The notes beneath the pieces were generated by a model that worked only from the letters and a program-made list of their open reading frames with translations, made no database searches and was not told where the DNA came from. Made by a program: the position numbers and the translations under genes. A stretch of DNA of 64,000 nucleotides from Ruegeria lacuscaerulensis (GTDB lineage: Bacteria > Pseudomonadota > Alphaproteobacteria > Rhodobacterales > Rhodobacteraceae), in contig NZ_WPZL01000004.1 of NCBI RefSeq assembly GCF_013031245.1, forward strand, positions 124,001 to 188,000, written 5' to 3'. This document shows, one piece after another, positions 43,651 through 53,615 of this stretch (its first letter is position 1; each line of letters starts with the position of its first letter).

Positions 43651-46368
43651 TCAGGTCAGCCGCCCGTGGCAATGTTTGAACTTCTTGCCGGAGCCGCAGG
43701 GGCATCTGTCGTTGCGCGACGGGTTACCCCAGGTTGCCGGATCATCCTCAGCAAAGCCGGGGCGCGGATCACCGGAAGCTTCGGCTTCGGCCACCGCTTC
43801 GGCCTGACCGGCGGCCTGATCGACTGCCTTTTGCGCCTGTGCCTGCTGGGCTGCCATCTGCGCCAGCATTTCCTTCTGTTCCTCTTCGGTCAGCGGGCGC
43901 ACGCGCGACAATTGCTGTGTCACGGTTTCGCGCAGGCTGTCGAGCATACCTTCGAACAACTGGAAGCTTTCGTTCTTGTATTCGTTCAGCGGATCGCGCT
44001 GGGCATAGCCGCGGAAGCCAACCACCGAGCGCAGATGTTCCAGCGTCAGCAGATGTTCGCGCCACTTGCTGTCGATGGTCTGCAGCAGCACCTGCTTTTC
44101 GATATTGCGCATGTTTTCGGGGCCAAAAGCGACCGCCTTCTGCGCCATCATCTCATCAGCGGCCTTGACCAGACGCTCGCGCACTTGCTCGTCATCCACG
44201 CCTTCTTCGGCGGCCCAGTCCTGTACCGGGGCGTCGATGGTCAGCTTTTCCCTGATCGCTTCGTGCAATCCGTCGGTGTCCCACTGATCGGCGTAGGTTT
44301 TCGGCGGCATGTATTCGTCGATCAGATCGTCGATCACCTGCTCGCGCATATCCGAGACGATCTCGGACAGGTCGTCGGTTGACATGATCTCGCGTCGCTG
44401 ACTGAAGACCACCTTCCGCTGGTCGTTCATCACGTCGTCGAATTTCAGAACGTTCTTGCGCATGTCGAAGTTGCGGCCTTCGACCTTGGACTGCGCGCGT
44501 TCCAGTGATTTGTTGACCCACGGGTGGACGATTGCTTCGCCCTCTTTCATGCCCAGCGTGGTCAGGACCTTGTCGAGCCGTTCCGAGCCGAAGATGCGCA
44601 TCAGGTCATCTTCAAGGCTCAGGTAGAATACGGTGCGGCCGGGGTCACCCTGACGGCCTGAACGGCCGCGCAGCTGATTGTCGATGCGACGGCTTTCATG
44701 CCGTTCCGAGGCCATCACGTAAAGGCCACCGGCGGCCAGAACCTTTTCCTTTTCTTCCGAATGGCGCGCCTCTTCGGCTGCGCGCAATTCTGCTGGATCG
44801 GCCTCGGGGTTCCCGGCCAGAGCCTGTAAAACCTTCATTTCCACATTGCCGCCCAGCTGAATGTCTGTGCCGCGACCGGCCATGTTGGTGGCGATGGTGA
44901 CCGCGCCAAACCGGCCCGCATCGGCGACGATCTGCGCCTCCTGCTCGTGCTGGCGGGCGTTCAGAACGTTGTGTTCGATGCCTTCCTTGGTCAGCATCTG
45001 GCTCAGCAGTTCAGATTTCTCGATCGAGGTGGTGCCCAGCAGAACCGGCTGGCCCTTTTCCCGCGCCTCTTTGGTCTCGTTGATCATCGCGGTGTATTTC
45101 TCACCAGCTGTACGATAGACCTGATCGTCTTCATCCAGACGAGCAATCGGCTTGTTGGTCGGAACCTCGACCACGCCCAGACCGTAGATTTCGGCAAATT
45201 CCTCGGCCTCGGTCAGCGCCGTGCCGGTCATGCCGCCCAGCTTGTCATAGAGGCGGAAATAGTTCTGGAAGGTCACACTGGCCAGCGTCACGTTCTCGGG
45301 CTGGATCTGAACGCCTTCCTTGGCTTCGATGGCCTGGTGCAGACCTTCGGACAGGCGGCGGCCCGGCATCATCCGGCCGGTAAACTCGTCGATCAGCACC
45401 ACGTTTCCGTCACGCACAATGTAATCCTTGTCGCGCTGGAACAGTTTGTGCGCTCGCAGGCCCTGATTGACGTGGTGCACGACTGTGGTGCTTTCGGGAT
45501 CATAGAGCGAGTGACCTTCGGGGATCAGTCCCGCGGCAATCAGCTGTTGTTCCAGAAACTCGTTGCCTTCGTCAGTGAAGGTCACGTTGCGGGATTTTTC
45601 GTCCAGCGTGTAGTGGTCGTCACTCAGCGACGGAATCATGCTATCAATGGCGGTGTACAAGTCCGAGCGGTCCTCGGACGGGCCCGAGATGATCAGCGGT
45701 GTCCGTGCCTCGTCGATCAGGATCGAGTCCACCTCATCCACGATCGCGAAATTGTGGTGCTTTTGATAGATTTCAGCCAGGTCCGCTTTCATGTTGTCGC
45801 GCAGATAGTCGAATCCCAGCTCGTTGTTGGTGGCGTAGGTGATATCGCTGGCGTAGGCGGCCTTCTTTTCGGCATCGGGCTGGCCCGACCAGATCACGCC
45901 GGTAGTCATGCCGAGGGCACCAAACACCTTGCCCATCCATTCCGCGTCACGTTTGGCCAGGTATTCGTTCACCGTAACCACGTGTACGCCCTTGCCAGTC
46001 AAAGCGTTCAGATAGGCGGGGAACGTCGCCACCAGGGTCTTGCCCTCACCGGTCTTCATTTCCGAAATGTTGCCCTGGTGCAGGAACACGCCGCCCATCA
46101 GCTGAACGTCAAAGGCGCGCAGCCCCAGTGCGCGTTTGGCGCCTTCGCGCACATTGGCAAAGGCTTCGGGCAGCAGGTCATCAAGGCTTTCGCCGTCCAG
46201 TGCACGTTTGCGCAGCTCTTCGGTTTTTTCGATCAGGCCTTCATCCGGCAGTTTTTCGAACTCGGGTTCCAGCGCGTTGATCTTTTCGACCAGAGGGCGG
46301 GTCGCCTTGATCTTGCGGTCGTTCGGTGTTCCGAACACCTTTTTGGCAAGCGTTCCGAGTCCCAGCAT
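43651..46368 (-). CDS. secA: Preprotein translocase ATPase SecA
   Basis: SecA drives proteins through SecYEG with ATP. The 905-residue protein begins [20 protein letters not shown] and shows Walker [39 protein letters not shown] and [10 protein letters not shown]. The C-terminal zinc-binding SEC-C motif [14 protein letters not shown] binds SecB and phospholipid. ATG at 46368 is the family start; the upstream in-frame codons lie in the promoter region. It is divergent from the parvulin gene 176 bases away. Confidence 0.98.
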   Translation of the reverse strand: MLGLGTLAKKVFGTPNDRKIKATRPLVEKINALEPEFEKLPDEGLIEKTEELRKRALDGESLDDLLPEAFANVREGAKRALGLRAFDVQLMGGVFLHQGNISEMKTGEGKTLVATFPAYLNALTGKGVHVVTVNEYLAKRDAEWMGKVFGALGMTTGVIWSGQPDAEKKAAYASDITYATNNELGFDYLRDNMKADLAEIYQKHHNFAIVDEVDSILIDEARTPLIISGPSEDRSDLYTAIDSMIPSLSDDHYTLDEKSRNVTFTDEGNEFLEQQLIAAGLIPEGHSLYDPESTTVVHHVNQGLRAHKLFQRDKDYIVRDGNVVLIDEFTGRMMPGRRLSEGLHQAIEAKEGVQIQPENVTLASVTFQNYFRLYDKLGGMTGTALTEAEEFAEIYGLGVVEVPTNKPIARLDEDDQVYRTAGEKYTAMINETKEAREKGQPVLLGTTSIEKSELLSQMLTKEGIEHNVLNARQHEQEAQIVADAGRFGAVTIATNMAGRGTDIQLGGNVEMKVLQALAGNPEADPAELRAAEEARHSEEKEKVLAAGGLYVMASERHESRRIDNQLRGRSGRQGDPGRTVFYLSLEDDLMRIFGSERLDKVLTTLGMKEGEAIVHPWVNKSLERAQSKVEGRNFDMRKNVLKFDDVMNDQRKVVFSQRREIMSTDDLSEIVSDMREQVIDDLIDEYMPPKTYADQWDTDGLHEAIREKLTIDAPVQDWAAEEGVDDEQVRERLVKAADEMMAQKAVAFGPENMRNIEKQVLLQTIDSKWREHLLTLEHLRSVVGFRGYAQRDPLNEYKNESFQLFEGMLDSLRETVTQQLSRVRPLTEEEQKEMLAQMAAQQAQAQKAVDQAAGQAEAVAEAEASGDPRPGFAEDDPATWGNPSRNDRCPCGSGKKFKHCHGRLT

Positions 46369-46544
46369 GTTCACTCCAGCGGATCTGTTCTTATCGTGGT
46401 TGCGACAGGCTTGCCCACCTTGCGCGCAACCCATAGATACGGGGGGTGAAAGGCGGCCCTGTCCAAGGCTTCAAAGCGATGTAAGCGGCAGGTTCCAGAG
46501 TGTCAACGCTGCGCCCTGTCGCGGCAAAGAAATAGGATGATTCC
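46369..46544. promoter_or_regulatory. Divergent promoter region of secA and the parvulin gene
   Basis: The 176-base gap separates two genes of the protein export route and must hold both promoters. I can see a likely ribosome-binding site (AGGA) before the parvulin gene. No SecM-like leader peptide or clear operator is visible. Confidence 0.4.
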
Positions 46545-47393
46545 ATGCCCAAAGGCCTCACTTTTCTGCCATCGCTGGCGCTTGCTGCCGTGATGGCGCT
46601 GCCGCTTGCCGCCGAAACCAAGCCGGATGCAGGGACTGTGGTTGCGCGCGTGAACGGGGATGAGATCACATTGGGTCACGTCATCGCCACCGTGGCCACA
46701 CTGCCGCCGCAATACCAGCAGTTGGAAGATGACGTCCTGTATGACTTCATTCTCGAGCAACTGGTACAACAGCAATTGCTGAGCCAGGAACAGGAAGACC
46801 TGTCCAAACTGAACACACTGGCGCTTGAGAACGAGGCGCGCTCGCTACGGGCAGTGCAGACGGTCAGCGGCCTTACCGAGGACGAGTTGACGGATGAGGC
46901 GATCCAGGCCGCCTATGACAAGCAATTCGCCGATTTCGAAGGTGCTGAGGAATTTGACGCCAGCCATATCCTTGTCGAGACCGAGGACGAGGCCAAAGCC
47001 ATCAAGGCGCAACTGGATGATGGCGCCGACTTTGCGGAACTCGCCAAAGAGAAATCCACCGGCCCGTCTGGTCCCAACGGCGGCGCGCTGGGTTGGTTCG
47101 GCAAGGGTCAGATGGTACCTGAATTCGAAAACGCCGTTCTGGGTCTTGAAAAGGGGCAGGTTTCGGACCCGGTGCAGACGCAGTTCGGCTGGCACGTCGT
47201 CATCCTGAACGACACGCGCAAGGCACAGGCGCCTGAACTGGCGGCCGTACGGGACCAACTGGCCCAGACTATCCGGCAGGACGCGATTCAGGCCAAGATC
47301 GACGAGTTGACCCAACAGGCGCAGATCGAACGCCCGGCGCTGGATGGCACCGGCCCCGAAGTCATCCGCCAGCTGGACTTGATTCAGGAGTAA
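46545..47393 (+). CDS. Periplasmic parvulin-type peptidyl-prolyl isomerase
   Basis: This enzyme assists folding of exported proteins by isomerising proline bonds. The 282-residue protein has a signal peptide (LPSLALAAVMALPLAAET), a SurA-like helical N-terminal part, and a parvulin domain (about 135-230) with DASHILVETEDEAKAIKAQL, GGALGWFGKGQMVPEFENAV and QFGWHVVILND. A single parvulin copy, as in PpiC/PrsA types. argJ follows after four bases. The role with secA next door is a reasonable functional link, though they are on opposite strands. Confidence 0.9.
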   Translation: MPKGLTFLPSLALAAVMALPLAAETKPDAGTVVARVNGDEITLGHVIATVATLPPQYQQLEDDVLYDFILEQLVQQQLLSQEQEDLSKLNTLALENEARSLRAVQTVSGLTEDELTDEAIQAAYDKQFADFEGAEEFDASHILVETEDEAKAIKAQLDDGADFAELAKEKSTGPSGPNGGALGWFGKGQMVPEFENAVLGLEKGQVSDPVQTQFGWHVVILNDTRKAQAPELAAVRDQLAQTIRQDAIQAKIDELTQQAQIERPALDGTGPEVIRQLDLIQE

Positions 47394-47397
47394 CCCC

Positions 47398-48624
47398 GTG
47401 GCCACGATCACCAAGGTTTCGCCGCTGGCCCCTGCGGCTTTCCCCGATCTGCCCGCAATTGACGGTGTGCGCTTCGCCACCGTCGAGGCGGGCGTACGCT
47501 ATCAGGGCCGGACGGATGTCATGCTGGCCGTGATGGACCCCGGCACCTCGGTTGCCGGGGTGTTTACGCGTTCGGCCACCCGCGCGGCCCCGGTGCTGGA
47601 CTGCCAGGACAAGATCGGCGGCGCCAGCGATGGGCCTGCGGCGATCCTTGTGAACTCGGGCAATGCCAACGCCTTTACCGGCCACTACGGCCAGACCTCG
47701 GTGGCTGAGGTGACCCAGGCGATTTCGGCAGCTACTGGCGTTCCCGCCGAGCGGGTCTTTACCTCGTCGACCGGTGTGATTGGCGAGCCGCTGCCGCATG
47801 AGCGTATCGTGGCGCAGTTGGAGACGCTGAAAGCGGGCCTCAGTCGCCACGCTGTCGAAGACGCGGCGCGCGCCATCATGACCACCGATACGTTCCCGAA
47901 AGGTGCGTCGGCGCAGGTCGAGGTGGACGGCAAAACAGTCTCTATTGCGGGGATTGCCAAGGGGTCGGGCATGATCGCGCCGGATATGGCGACGATGCTG
48001 GTCTACATTTTCACGGACGCGCAGGTCGAGCAAACGGCGTTGCAGGCCATGCTGGGCGCGCAGACAGACCGGACCTTCAACTGCATCACGGTGGACAGCG
48101 ATACGTCGACCTCGGACAGCCTGCTGTTGTGCGCAACCGGGGCCTCGGGCGTCGATGCGACCAACAGCGAAGTGTTTGCCGAGGCATTGGAGGGCGTGAT
48201 GCTGGACCTCGCGCAACAGGTTGTCCGCGATGGTGAAGGCGCGACGAAATTCGTGGAAATCCGCGTGATCGGAGCGGCCTCGGATGCGGATGCCAAGGTA
48301 CACGGACTGGCCATTGCCAATTCGCCTCTGGTCAAGACGGCCATTGCAGGCGAAGACCCGAACTGGGGCCGCGTGGTCATGGCCATCGGTAAATCCGGCG
48401 CGGCAGCCGACCGTGACCTGCTGAGCATTTCCTTCGGTGACATTCTGGTGGCCGAAAATGGCTGGGTCAGCCCGGATTACCGGGAAGAGGATGCCGCCGC
48501 CTATATGAAAGGTCAGGATCTGGTGATCGCCGTCGATCTGGGGCTGGGCGACGGCAAGTCCACTGTCTGGACCTGTGACCTGACGCATGGATATATCGAG
48601 ATCAACGCGGATTACCGCTCGTGA
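47398..48624 (+). CDS. argJ: Bifunctional ornithine acetyltransferase/N-acetylglutamate synthase
   Basis: ArgJ recycles the acetyl group between N-acetylornithine and glutamate and also makes N-acetylglutamate. The 408-residue proenzyme has the self-cleavage site in GSGMIAPDMATMLVYIFTDA, where Thr is the nucleophile of the beta chain, and the C-terminal GEDPNWGRVVMAIGKSG. The GTG start at 47398 gives MATITKVSPLAP. It is followed without a gap by mutT (GTGA overlap). It complements argG at 8 kb in the arginine pathway. Confidence 0.96.
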   Translation: MATITKVSPLAPAAFPDLPAIDGVRFATVEAGVRYQGRTDVMLAVMDPGTSVAGVFTRSATRAAPVLDCQDKIGGASDGPAAILVNSGNANAFTGHYGQTSVAEVTQAISAATGVPAERVFTSSTGVIGEPLPHERIVAQLETLKAGLSRHAVEDAARAIMTTDTFPKGASAQVEVDGKTVSIAGIAKGSGMIAPDMATMLVYIFTDAQVEQTALQAMLGAQTDRTFNCITVDSDTSTSDSLLLCATGASGVDATNSEVFAEALEGVMLDLAQQVVRDGEGATKFVEIRVIGAASDADAKVHGLAIANSPLVKTAIAGEDPNWGRVVMAIGKSGAAADRDLLSISFGDILVAENGWVSPDYREEDAAAYMKGQDLVIAVDLGLGDGKSTVWTCDLTHGYIEINADYRS

Positions 48625-49019
48625 AGACCATATTAGTCTCTGCTGTCGCCCTGATCGACATTGAGGGCCGGGTGTTGCTGGCGCAGCGCCCCGAGGGCAA
48701 ATCCATGGCCGGTCTCTGGGAATTCCCCGGCGGCAAGATCGAACCCGGTGAAACCCCCGAGGCCGCCCTGATCCGCGAATTGCACGAGGAGCTGGGCATC
48801 GACACCTGGGCTTCGTGTCTGGCGCCGCTGACCTTCGCCAGCCACAGCTATGACAATTTCCACTTGCTAATGCCGCTCTTTGCCTGCCGCAAATGGGAGG
48901 GCATCCCGCAATCCAAGGAAGGTCAGGCGCTGAAATGGGTGCGCGCCAACGAGTTGCGCAACTATCCGATGCCTGCGGCGGATGTGCCGCTGATCCCGAT
49001 ATTGAGGGATTGGTTGTGA
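48621..49019 (+). CDS. mutT: MutT-type 8-oxo-dGTP diphosphatase
   Basis: MutT cleans the nucleotide pool of oxidised dGTP to prevent mutation. The 132-residue protein has a full NUDIX box GGKIEPGETPEAALIRELHE followed by ELGI, plus the preceding MAGLWEFPG segment typical of MutT. The start is GTG at 48621, overlapping the argJ stop. Its 3' neighbour is convergent. The N-terminal KTILVSAVALIDIEGRVLLAQRP fits the family. Confidence 0.93.
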   Translation: MKTILVSAVALIDIEGRVLLAQRPEGKSMAGLWEFPGGKIEPGETPEAALIRELHEELGIDTWASCLAPLTFASHSYDNFHLLMPLFACRKWEGIPQSKEGQALKWVRANELRNYPMPAADVPLIPILRDWL

Positions 49020-49100
49020 GACAACTGTTGCCCAAGAAATTTCAGTTAGGCGGTGGGGGTGTCAGCTACTGAAGACGCGGTGGCAAGTGACAGGAGTTGT

Positions 49101-49451
49101 TTAGACTTCAAGCAAGGCTGGATCGAACCACATATCTTCATAAGTGCCATCAGTCAGAAAACGCCACCCAGGCGGAAGCAGCAGGTATTTGAGGCTGAGC
49201 CTGCAGCTGTTCTCCAAATGAGCAAGGTGAATGGGTTTGAAGAAATCAGGAGAATCCGACAGCACTTCTCCGCCCCAAATATACCAGCCGGATACACCAA
49301 AAGCTGTTGGATGACGAAGTCCGTTCAACGGCATCAATCCCTCTAGGGCAGATTGAGATATGCCTAATTTGTCGCCAGCAAAAGCTTCGCAAATTTCAAC
49401 ACCCAAGTTGTTGCAGGTCACTTTTTGCGATTGTCGAATTTCCTGTTTCAA
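49101..49451 (-). CDS. Small cytoplasmic protein, possibly Imm33-like immunity protein
   Basis: The 116-residue protein has a distinctive FGVSGWYIWGGEVLSDS, then FFKPIHLAHLENSC and a C-terminal LLLPPGWRFLTDG and YEDMWFDPALL. These recall, from memory, a family annotated as Imm33-like immunity proteins that neutralise polymorphic toxins; I am not sure. No toxin, secretion or Rhs/CDI gene is near. The gene and its flank are AT-rich, unlike the neighbours, which points to acquisition. There is no membrane segment or signal. Confidence 0.6.
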   Translation of the reverse strand: MKQEIRQSQKVTCNNLGVEICEAFAGDKLGISQSALEGLMPLNGLRHPTAFGVSGWYIWGGEVLSDSPDFFKPIHLAHLENSCRLSLKYLLLPPGWRFLTDGTYEDMWFDPALLEV

Positions 49452-49584
49452 AACGTCCTCCTACTTCCTAGCGATGTTATGCATTGAGAGCTTGGAGTTC
49501 ACATTACCCAATCGTCACAATTGATATTAATTTCAGCAGTTATGGTTTTCATATGCTGAAACTCTGGTCGCCCACCCTCTGTTA

Positions 49585-49600
49585 CAATTCGTAAGAATTG
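49585..49600. promoter_or_regulatory. Perfect palindrome, possible operator
   Basis: CAATTC-GTAA-GAATTG is a perfect 6-4-6 inverted repeat at 49585-49600 in the AT-rich 277-base gap before the acyl-CoA ligase gene. Its symmetry suggests a dimeric regulator site. It lies 20 bases upstream of the putative -35 box. The rest of the gap (49452-49584) shows nothing I can name. Confidence 0.4.
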
Positions 49601-49619
49601 AGAAAACATCAGGAAAAAG

Positions 49620-49649
49620 TTGACGCTGATTGTGCAAGCGTCCCTTAAT
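49620..49649 (+). promoter_or_regulatory. Candidate promoter with overlapping inverted repeat before the CoA ligase operon
   Basis: TTGACG (49620-49625) and CTTAAT (49644-49649) are separated by 18 bases. The inverted repeat GACGCT-N9-AGCGTC (49622-49627, 49637-49642) lies across the -35 and spacer, a usual place for a repressor. The -10 match is weak. Confidence 0.4.
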
Positions 49650-49728
49650 CGGGGCGCTGGCGTCCGAGGTGTTCCTCGGGTCTGCCGTTTCCGGCCCGAG
49701 GTGGGGTCGGATAGGGAGGAGAAAGAGA

Positions 49729-51702
49729 TTGGCTCAGACGCAGACGGGCGCCGAAGGGTTGCACTCCCTTCCGGCGCTACTACACCGCAATGTCACCCAG
49801 CTCGGGGATGCACCGGCCTACCGTGAAAAGGAATTCGGGATCTGGCAATGCTGGACCTGGGCTGAGGCAGCCAGGGAAATCCGTTCGATTGCATTGGGAT
49901 TTCTGGAGCTTGGCGTTGAGAAAGGTGACCACATCGCGGTGATCGGGCGCAACCGCCCCGCGCATTACTGGTCGATGGTCGCAGCCCAGATGGTCGGCGC
50001 GGTGCCGGTCCCGCTCTATCAGGACGCGGTGGCCGAAGAGATGGCCTATGTGCTGGAGCATTGCGGCGCGAAATACGTCGTCTGCGGCGATCAGGAGCAG
50101 GTCGACAAGGTTATCGAGATTCAGGAAAACCTGCATCAGGTCAAACACATCCTCTACACCGACAAGCGTGGGATGCGGAAATACGACCACTCTCAGATGA
50201 ACGCGCTTGCGGATCTAATGGCGGAGGGGAGTGCCGGTCACGCCCGTTTTGACGCCGAGCTGGACCGCCGTATCTCGGAAATCACTTACGACGACACCTG
50301 CGTGATGCTGTACACCTCGGGCACCACGGGCAAACCCAAAGGCGTGGTGTTGTCGAACCGCAATGTGATCGAAAGCGCCAAAAACTCGGCCGATTTCGAT
50401 CACCTGACCCGGAATGAGGACATCCTGTCCTACCTGCCGATGGCCTGGGTGGGCGATTTCATATTTTCCATCGGTCAGGCCTATTGGTGCGGATTCTGTG
50501 TGAACTGCCCCGAAAGCGCCGAAACGATGATGACCGACCTGCGCGAGATCGGGCCGACTTATTTCTTTGCCCCTCCGCGAGTGTTCGAAACGCAGCTGAC
50601 CAACGTCATGATCCGCATGGAGGATGCCGGCAAACTGAAGCAGCGGATGTTCCATCACTTTATGGCGCATGCCAAGAAAGTGGGTGGTTTGCTGCTGGAC
50701 GGAAAGCCGGTGGGTTTCGGAGACCGCCTGAAATACGCGTTGGGAAATATTCTGGTTTATGGACCGCTGAAAGACACACTGGGCTATGGCCGGTTCCGAG
50801 TGGGCTATACCGCGGGCGAGGCGATCGGGCCGGAAATCTTTGATTTCTACCGCTCCCTCGGCATCAACCTGAAGCAGCTTTACGGCCAGACCGAAGCCAC
50901 CGTATTCATCACCGTTCAACCGGATGGCGAGGTTCGTGCCGACACTGTTGGCGTCCCCGCGCCTGATGTGGAATTGAAGATCGATGACAAAGGCGAAATT
51001 CACTACCGCTCGCCGGGCGTGTTCGTCGAGTATTTTAACAACCCGGACTCCACAGCTTCGACCAAGGATGCCGAGGGTTGGGTTGCCACTGGAGATGCCG
51101 GGTTCATCGAGGAAAACTCGGGCCACCTGAGGATCATCGACCGGGCCAAGGATGTTGGTAAAATGGCTGACGGGTCGATGTTTGCGCCGAAATATGTCGA
51201 GAACAAGCTGAAGTTCTATCCTGACATCCTTGAAGTTGTTCTGTTCGGCAACGGCAAGGATCGATGTGTCGCTTTTATCAATATTGACCTGACGGCGGTG
51301 GGCAATTGGGCGGAACGCAACAATGTGGCCTATGCCTCATATCAGGAACTGGCGGGCCATCCCCGTGTGTTAGAGACGATTCGCGGCCATGTCGAAGAAG
51401 TGAACAAGTCCGTTGCTGCTGATGAAATGCTGTCAGGATGTCAGGTGCATCGCTTTGTGGTTCTGCACAAGGAACTGGACGCAGATGACGGTGAAATGAC
51501 CCGCACCCGCAAAGTGCGCCGCGGCTTTGTCGAAGACAAGTTCAACGACATCATCGCCGCGCTCTACGACGGGTCCGAGACTGTTTCGACCACGACCGAA
51601 GTGACCTATGAGGACGGCCGCAAGGGCTCGATCAGTGCGACGCTCGAGATTGTCGATGCGCCGGTTGTGCCGGTCGCACAGCAAAAGGTGGCTGCGGAAT
51701 GA
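49729..51702 (+). CDS. Long-chain acyl-CoA synthetase-like AMP-binding ligase
   Basis: The 657-residue protein activates a carboxylic acid to its CoA thioester through an acyl-AMP. It has the P-loop LYTSGTTGKPKGV (194-206), GYTAGEAIGPEIF, LYGQTEATVF, ATGDAGFIEE and RAKDVGKMADGSMFAPKYVE, the FAA1/COG1022 pattern. The start is TTG at 49729 (MAQTQTGAEGLHS), with a strong GGGAGGAG site; upstream codons in frame do not resemble the family. It leads a Liv-type ABC transporter operon, so the acid may be what that transporter brings in. The substrate is not known. Confidence 0.9.
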   Translation: MAQTQTGAEGLHSLPALLHRNVTQLGDAPAYREKEFGIWQCWTWAEAAREIRSIALGFLELGVEKGDHIAVIGRNRPAHYWSMVAAQMVGAVPVPLYQDAVAEEMAYVLEHCGAKYVVCGDQEQVDKVIEIQENLHQVKHILYTDKRGMRKYDHSQMNALADLMAEGSAGHARFDAELDRRISEITYDDTCVMLYTSGTTGKPKGVVLSNRNVIESAKNSADFDHLTRNEDILSYLPMAWVGDFIFSIGQAYWCGFCVNCPESAETMMTDLREIGPTYFFAPPRVFETQLTNVMIRMEDAGKLKQRMFHHFMAHAKKVGGLLLDGKPVGFGDRLKYALGNILVYGPLKDTLGYGRFRVGYTAGEAIGPEIFDFYRSLGINLKQLYGQTEATVFITVQPDGEVRADTVGVPAPDVELKIDDKGEIHYRSPGVFVEYFNNPDSTASTKDAEGWVATGDAGFIEENSGHLRIIDRAKDVGKMADGSMFAPKYVENKLKFYPDILEVVLFGNGKDRCVAFINIDLTAVGNWAERNNVAYASYQELAGHPRVLETIRGHVEEVNKSVAADEMLSGCQVHRFVVLHKELDADDGEMTRTRKVRRGFVEDKFNDIIAALYDGSETVSTTTEVTYEDGRKGSISATLEIVDAPVVPVAQQKVAAE

Positions 51703-51780
51703 GGGGCCGTCATGCGCCGCTCGACCTGCGGTCTTCACCCCGCCCGCCGTCCCGTATTTGCGCAAGTCAGGGAGTGACTG

Positions 51781-52599
51781 ATGCTGGATAACTCCGAAGG
51801 ATATGTCACCGAAGATGGCCGCAAGATCGGCGGCGTGGTGATGGAGATGAAGAACATCACTCTGCGGTTCGGCGGTGTGGTGGCGATCAAGGACATCTCG
51901 TTCGACATCCGCGAAGGCGAGATCCGCGCCATTATCGGTCCGAACGGGGCGGGCAAGTCCTCGATGCTGAACGTTATCTCGGGGTTCTATGTCCCGCAGG
52001 AGGGTGAAGTTTGGTTCCACGGGGCCAAGCGCCCACCGATGCGGCCATTTGAGGTCGCGCAGCAAGGCATTGCCCGGACGTTCCAGAACATCGCCCTGTT
52101 CGAAGGCATGAGCGTTTTGGACAACGTCATGACCGGGCGGCTGAACTACATGAAAACCAACATCTTTCAGCAGGCGCTGTGGAAGGGCAAAGCTGAGGTG
52201 GAAGAGGTTGAAAACCGCGAAGCCGTGGAAAAGATCATCGACTTTCTGGAAATCCAGCACATCCGCAAAACGCCGGTGTCACGCCTGCCATACGGGTTGA
52301 AAAAACGGGTCGAACTGGCCCGTGCCCTGGCGGCGGAGCCCAAACTGTTGCTGTTGGACGAACCGATGGCCGGCATGAACGTCGAAGAGAAAGAGGACAT
52401 GAGCCGCTTTATCCTCGATGTGAATGACGAATTCGGCACCACAATCGCGCTGATCGAGCACGATATGGGTGTGGTGATGGACCTGAGCGACCGGGTGGTC
52501 GTGATGGATTACGGCAAGAAAATCGGGGACGGCACGCCGGACGATGTGCGCAGCAATCAGGAAGTCATCGACGCCTATCTGGGGGTGAGCCATGACTGA
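51781..52599 (+). CDS. Branched-chain-type ABC transporter ATPase, LivG-like
   Basis: This 272-residue ATPase powers an importer of the LIV (HAAT) class. Walker A is GPNGAGKSSMLNV, the signature is the divergent VSRLPYGLKKRVELARALA used by LivG, Walker B LLLLDEPMAGM, and the H-loop IEHDMGV. The long insertion around 120-150 (MKTNIFQQALWKGKAEVEEV) is common in this group. It is followed by livH after 29 bases; the gap contains a 14-codon frame (52592-52636) that overlaps both neighbours. Substrate class: amino acid, amide, urea, or an aromatic/fatty acid. Confidence 0.9.
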   Translation: MLDNSEGYVTEDGRKIGGVVMEMKNITLRFGGVVAIKDISFDIREGEIRAIIGPNGAGKSSMLNVISGFYVPQEGEVWFHGAKRPPMRPFEVAQQGIARTFQNIALFEGMSVLDNVMTGRLNYMKTNIFQQALWKGKAEVEEVENREAVEKIIDFLEIQHIRKTPVSRLPYGLKKRVELARALAAEPKLLLLDEPMAGMNVEEKEDMSRFILDVNDEFGTTIALIEHDMGVVMDLSDRVVVMDYGKKIGDGTPDDVRSNQEVIDAYLGVSHD

Positions 52600-52628
52600 G
52601 CAACTGACAGACATGAGGGGAGGCGCAC

Positions 52629-53615
52629 ATGCCTGATCAGCTGATTTTCGCAATGGAGGTTATCCTTAACGGTCTGATGGCCGGGGTGCTTTATGCGCTG
52701 GTGGCTCTGGGCTTTGTACTTATCTACAAGGCGTCGGGGATTTTCAATTATGCCCAGGGGGTTATGGCCCTGTTTGCCGCGATGACACTGGTGGGGATCA
52801 TGAACGGGCAGGTACCGTTCGCGCATGTGATCAATGCCACATTCGGCACGCATATCCACTATTTCGGCTGGAATGTGCCTGCGTTGCTGGCAATTGTCCT
52901 GACCATGGGAGTGATGGTGCTGCTGGCCTGGTGCGTTCAACGCTTTGTTATGCGCCATCTGGTCGGGCAGGAGCCGATCATCCTGTTCATGGCGACCATC
53001 GGTCTGGCCTATTTCCTTGAAGGTGTTGCCGACCTGATGTGGGGATCCGAGATCAAGACGCTGGATGTGGGTCTGCCGCAGGGTATCAACCTGTGGATCG
53101 ATGAGAGCACGTTCAACATCTTCGGCTACGGCTTCTTCATCGACAATCTGGATATCGTTGCAACGGTGATTGCGGCGCTGCTGGTGGCGGCTCTGGTCGC
53201 CTTCAGCCAGTACACCAAACAGGGCCGGGCAATGCGCGCGGTGGCGGATGACCATCAGGCGGCGTTGTCGGTGGGGATTTCGCTGAACTTCATCTGGATC
53301 ATGGTCTGGTCGGTAGCAGGTTTCGTGGCGCTGGTCGCCGGTATCATGTGGGGCACCAAGTCGGGCGTGCAGTTCTCGCTGTCGCTGATCGCGCTCAAGG
53401 CGCTGCCGGTGCTGATGCTGGGCGGATTCACCTCGATCCCCGGGGCCATCGTCGGCGGGCTGATCATCGGTGTGGGGGAGAAGCTGTTCGAGTTTTCCAT
53501 CGGCCCGCTGGTCGGCGGCGCGACCGAGAACTGGTTCGCCTATGTGCTGGCGCTGATCTTCCTTGTGTTCCGGCCGCAAGGTCTCTTCGGTGAAAAAATT
53601 ATCGAGAGAGTTTAA
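52629..53615 (+). CDS. Branched-chain-type ABC transporter permease, LivH-like
   Basis: The 328-residue inner-membrane permease has about eight helices, beginning EVILNGLMAGVLYALVALGF, the LivH start, followed by IYKASGIFNYAQGVM. A conserved cytoplasmic loop VADDHQAALSVGIS and FTSIPGAIVGGLIIGVGEKL are family features. A strong GGGGAGG site precedes the ATG. The stop is directly followed by the first of two tiny membrane protein genes. Confidence 0.92.
   Translation: MPDQLIFAMEVILNGLMAGVLYALVALGFVLIYKASGIFNYAQGVMALFAAMTLVGIMNGQVPFAHVINATFGTHIHYFGWNVPALLAIVLTMGVMVLLAWCVQRFVMRHLVGQEPIILFMATIGLAYFLEGVADLMWGSEIKTLDVGLPQGINLWIDESTFNIFGYGFFIDNLDIVATVIAALLVAALVAFSQYTKQGRAMRAVADDHQAALSVGISLNFIWIMVWSVAGFVALVAGIMWGTKSGVQFSLSLIALKALPVLMLGGFTSIPGAIVGGLIIGVGEKLFEFSIGPLVGGATENWFAYVLALIFLVFRPQGLFGEKIIERV

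Noticed and set aside
44947..46449. 500-residue antisense reading frame across secA
   Set aside because: It mirrors the secA gene in the third codon frame and has no recognisable domain.
47362..49035. 557-residue antisense frame across argJ and mutT
   Set aside because: It spans two well-supported genes on the other strand and has no motif.
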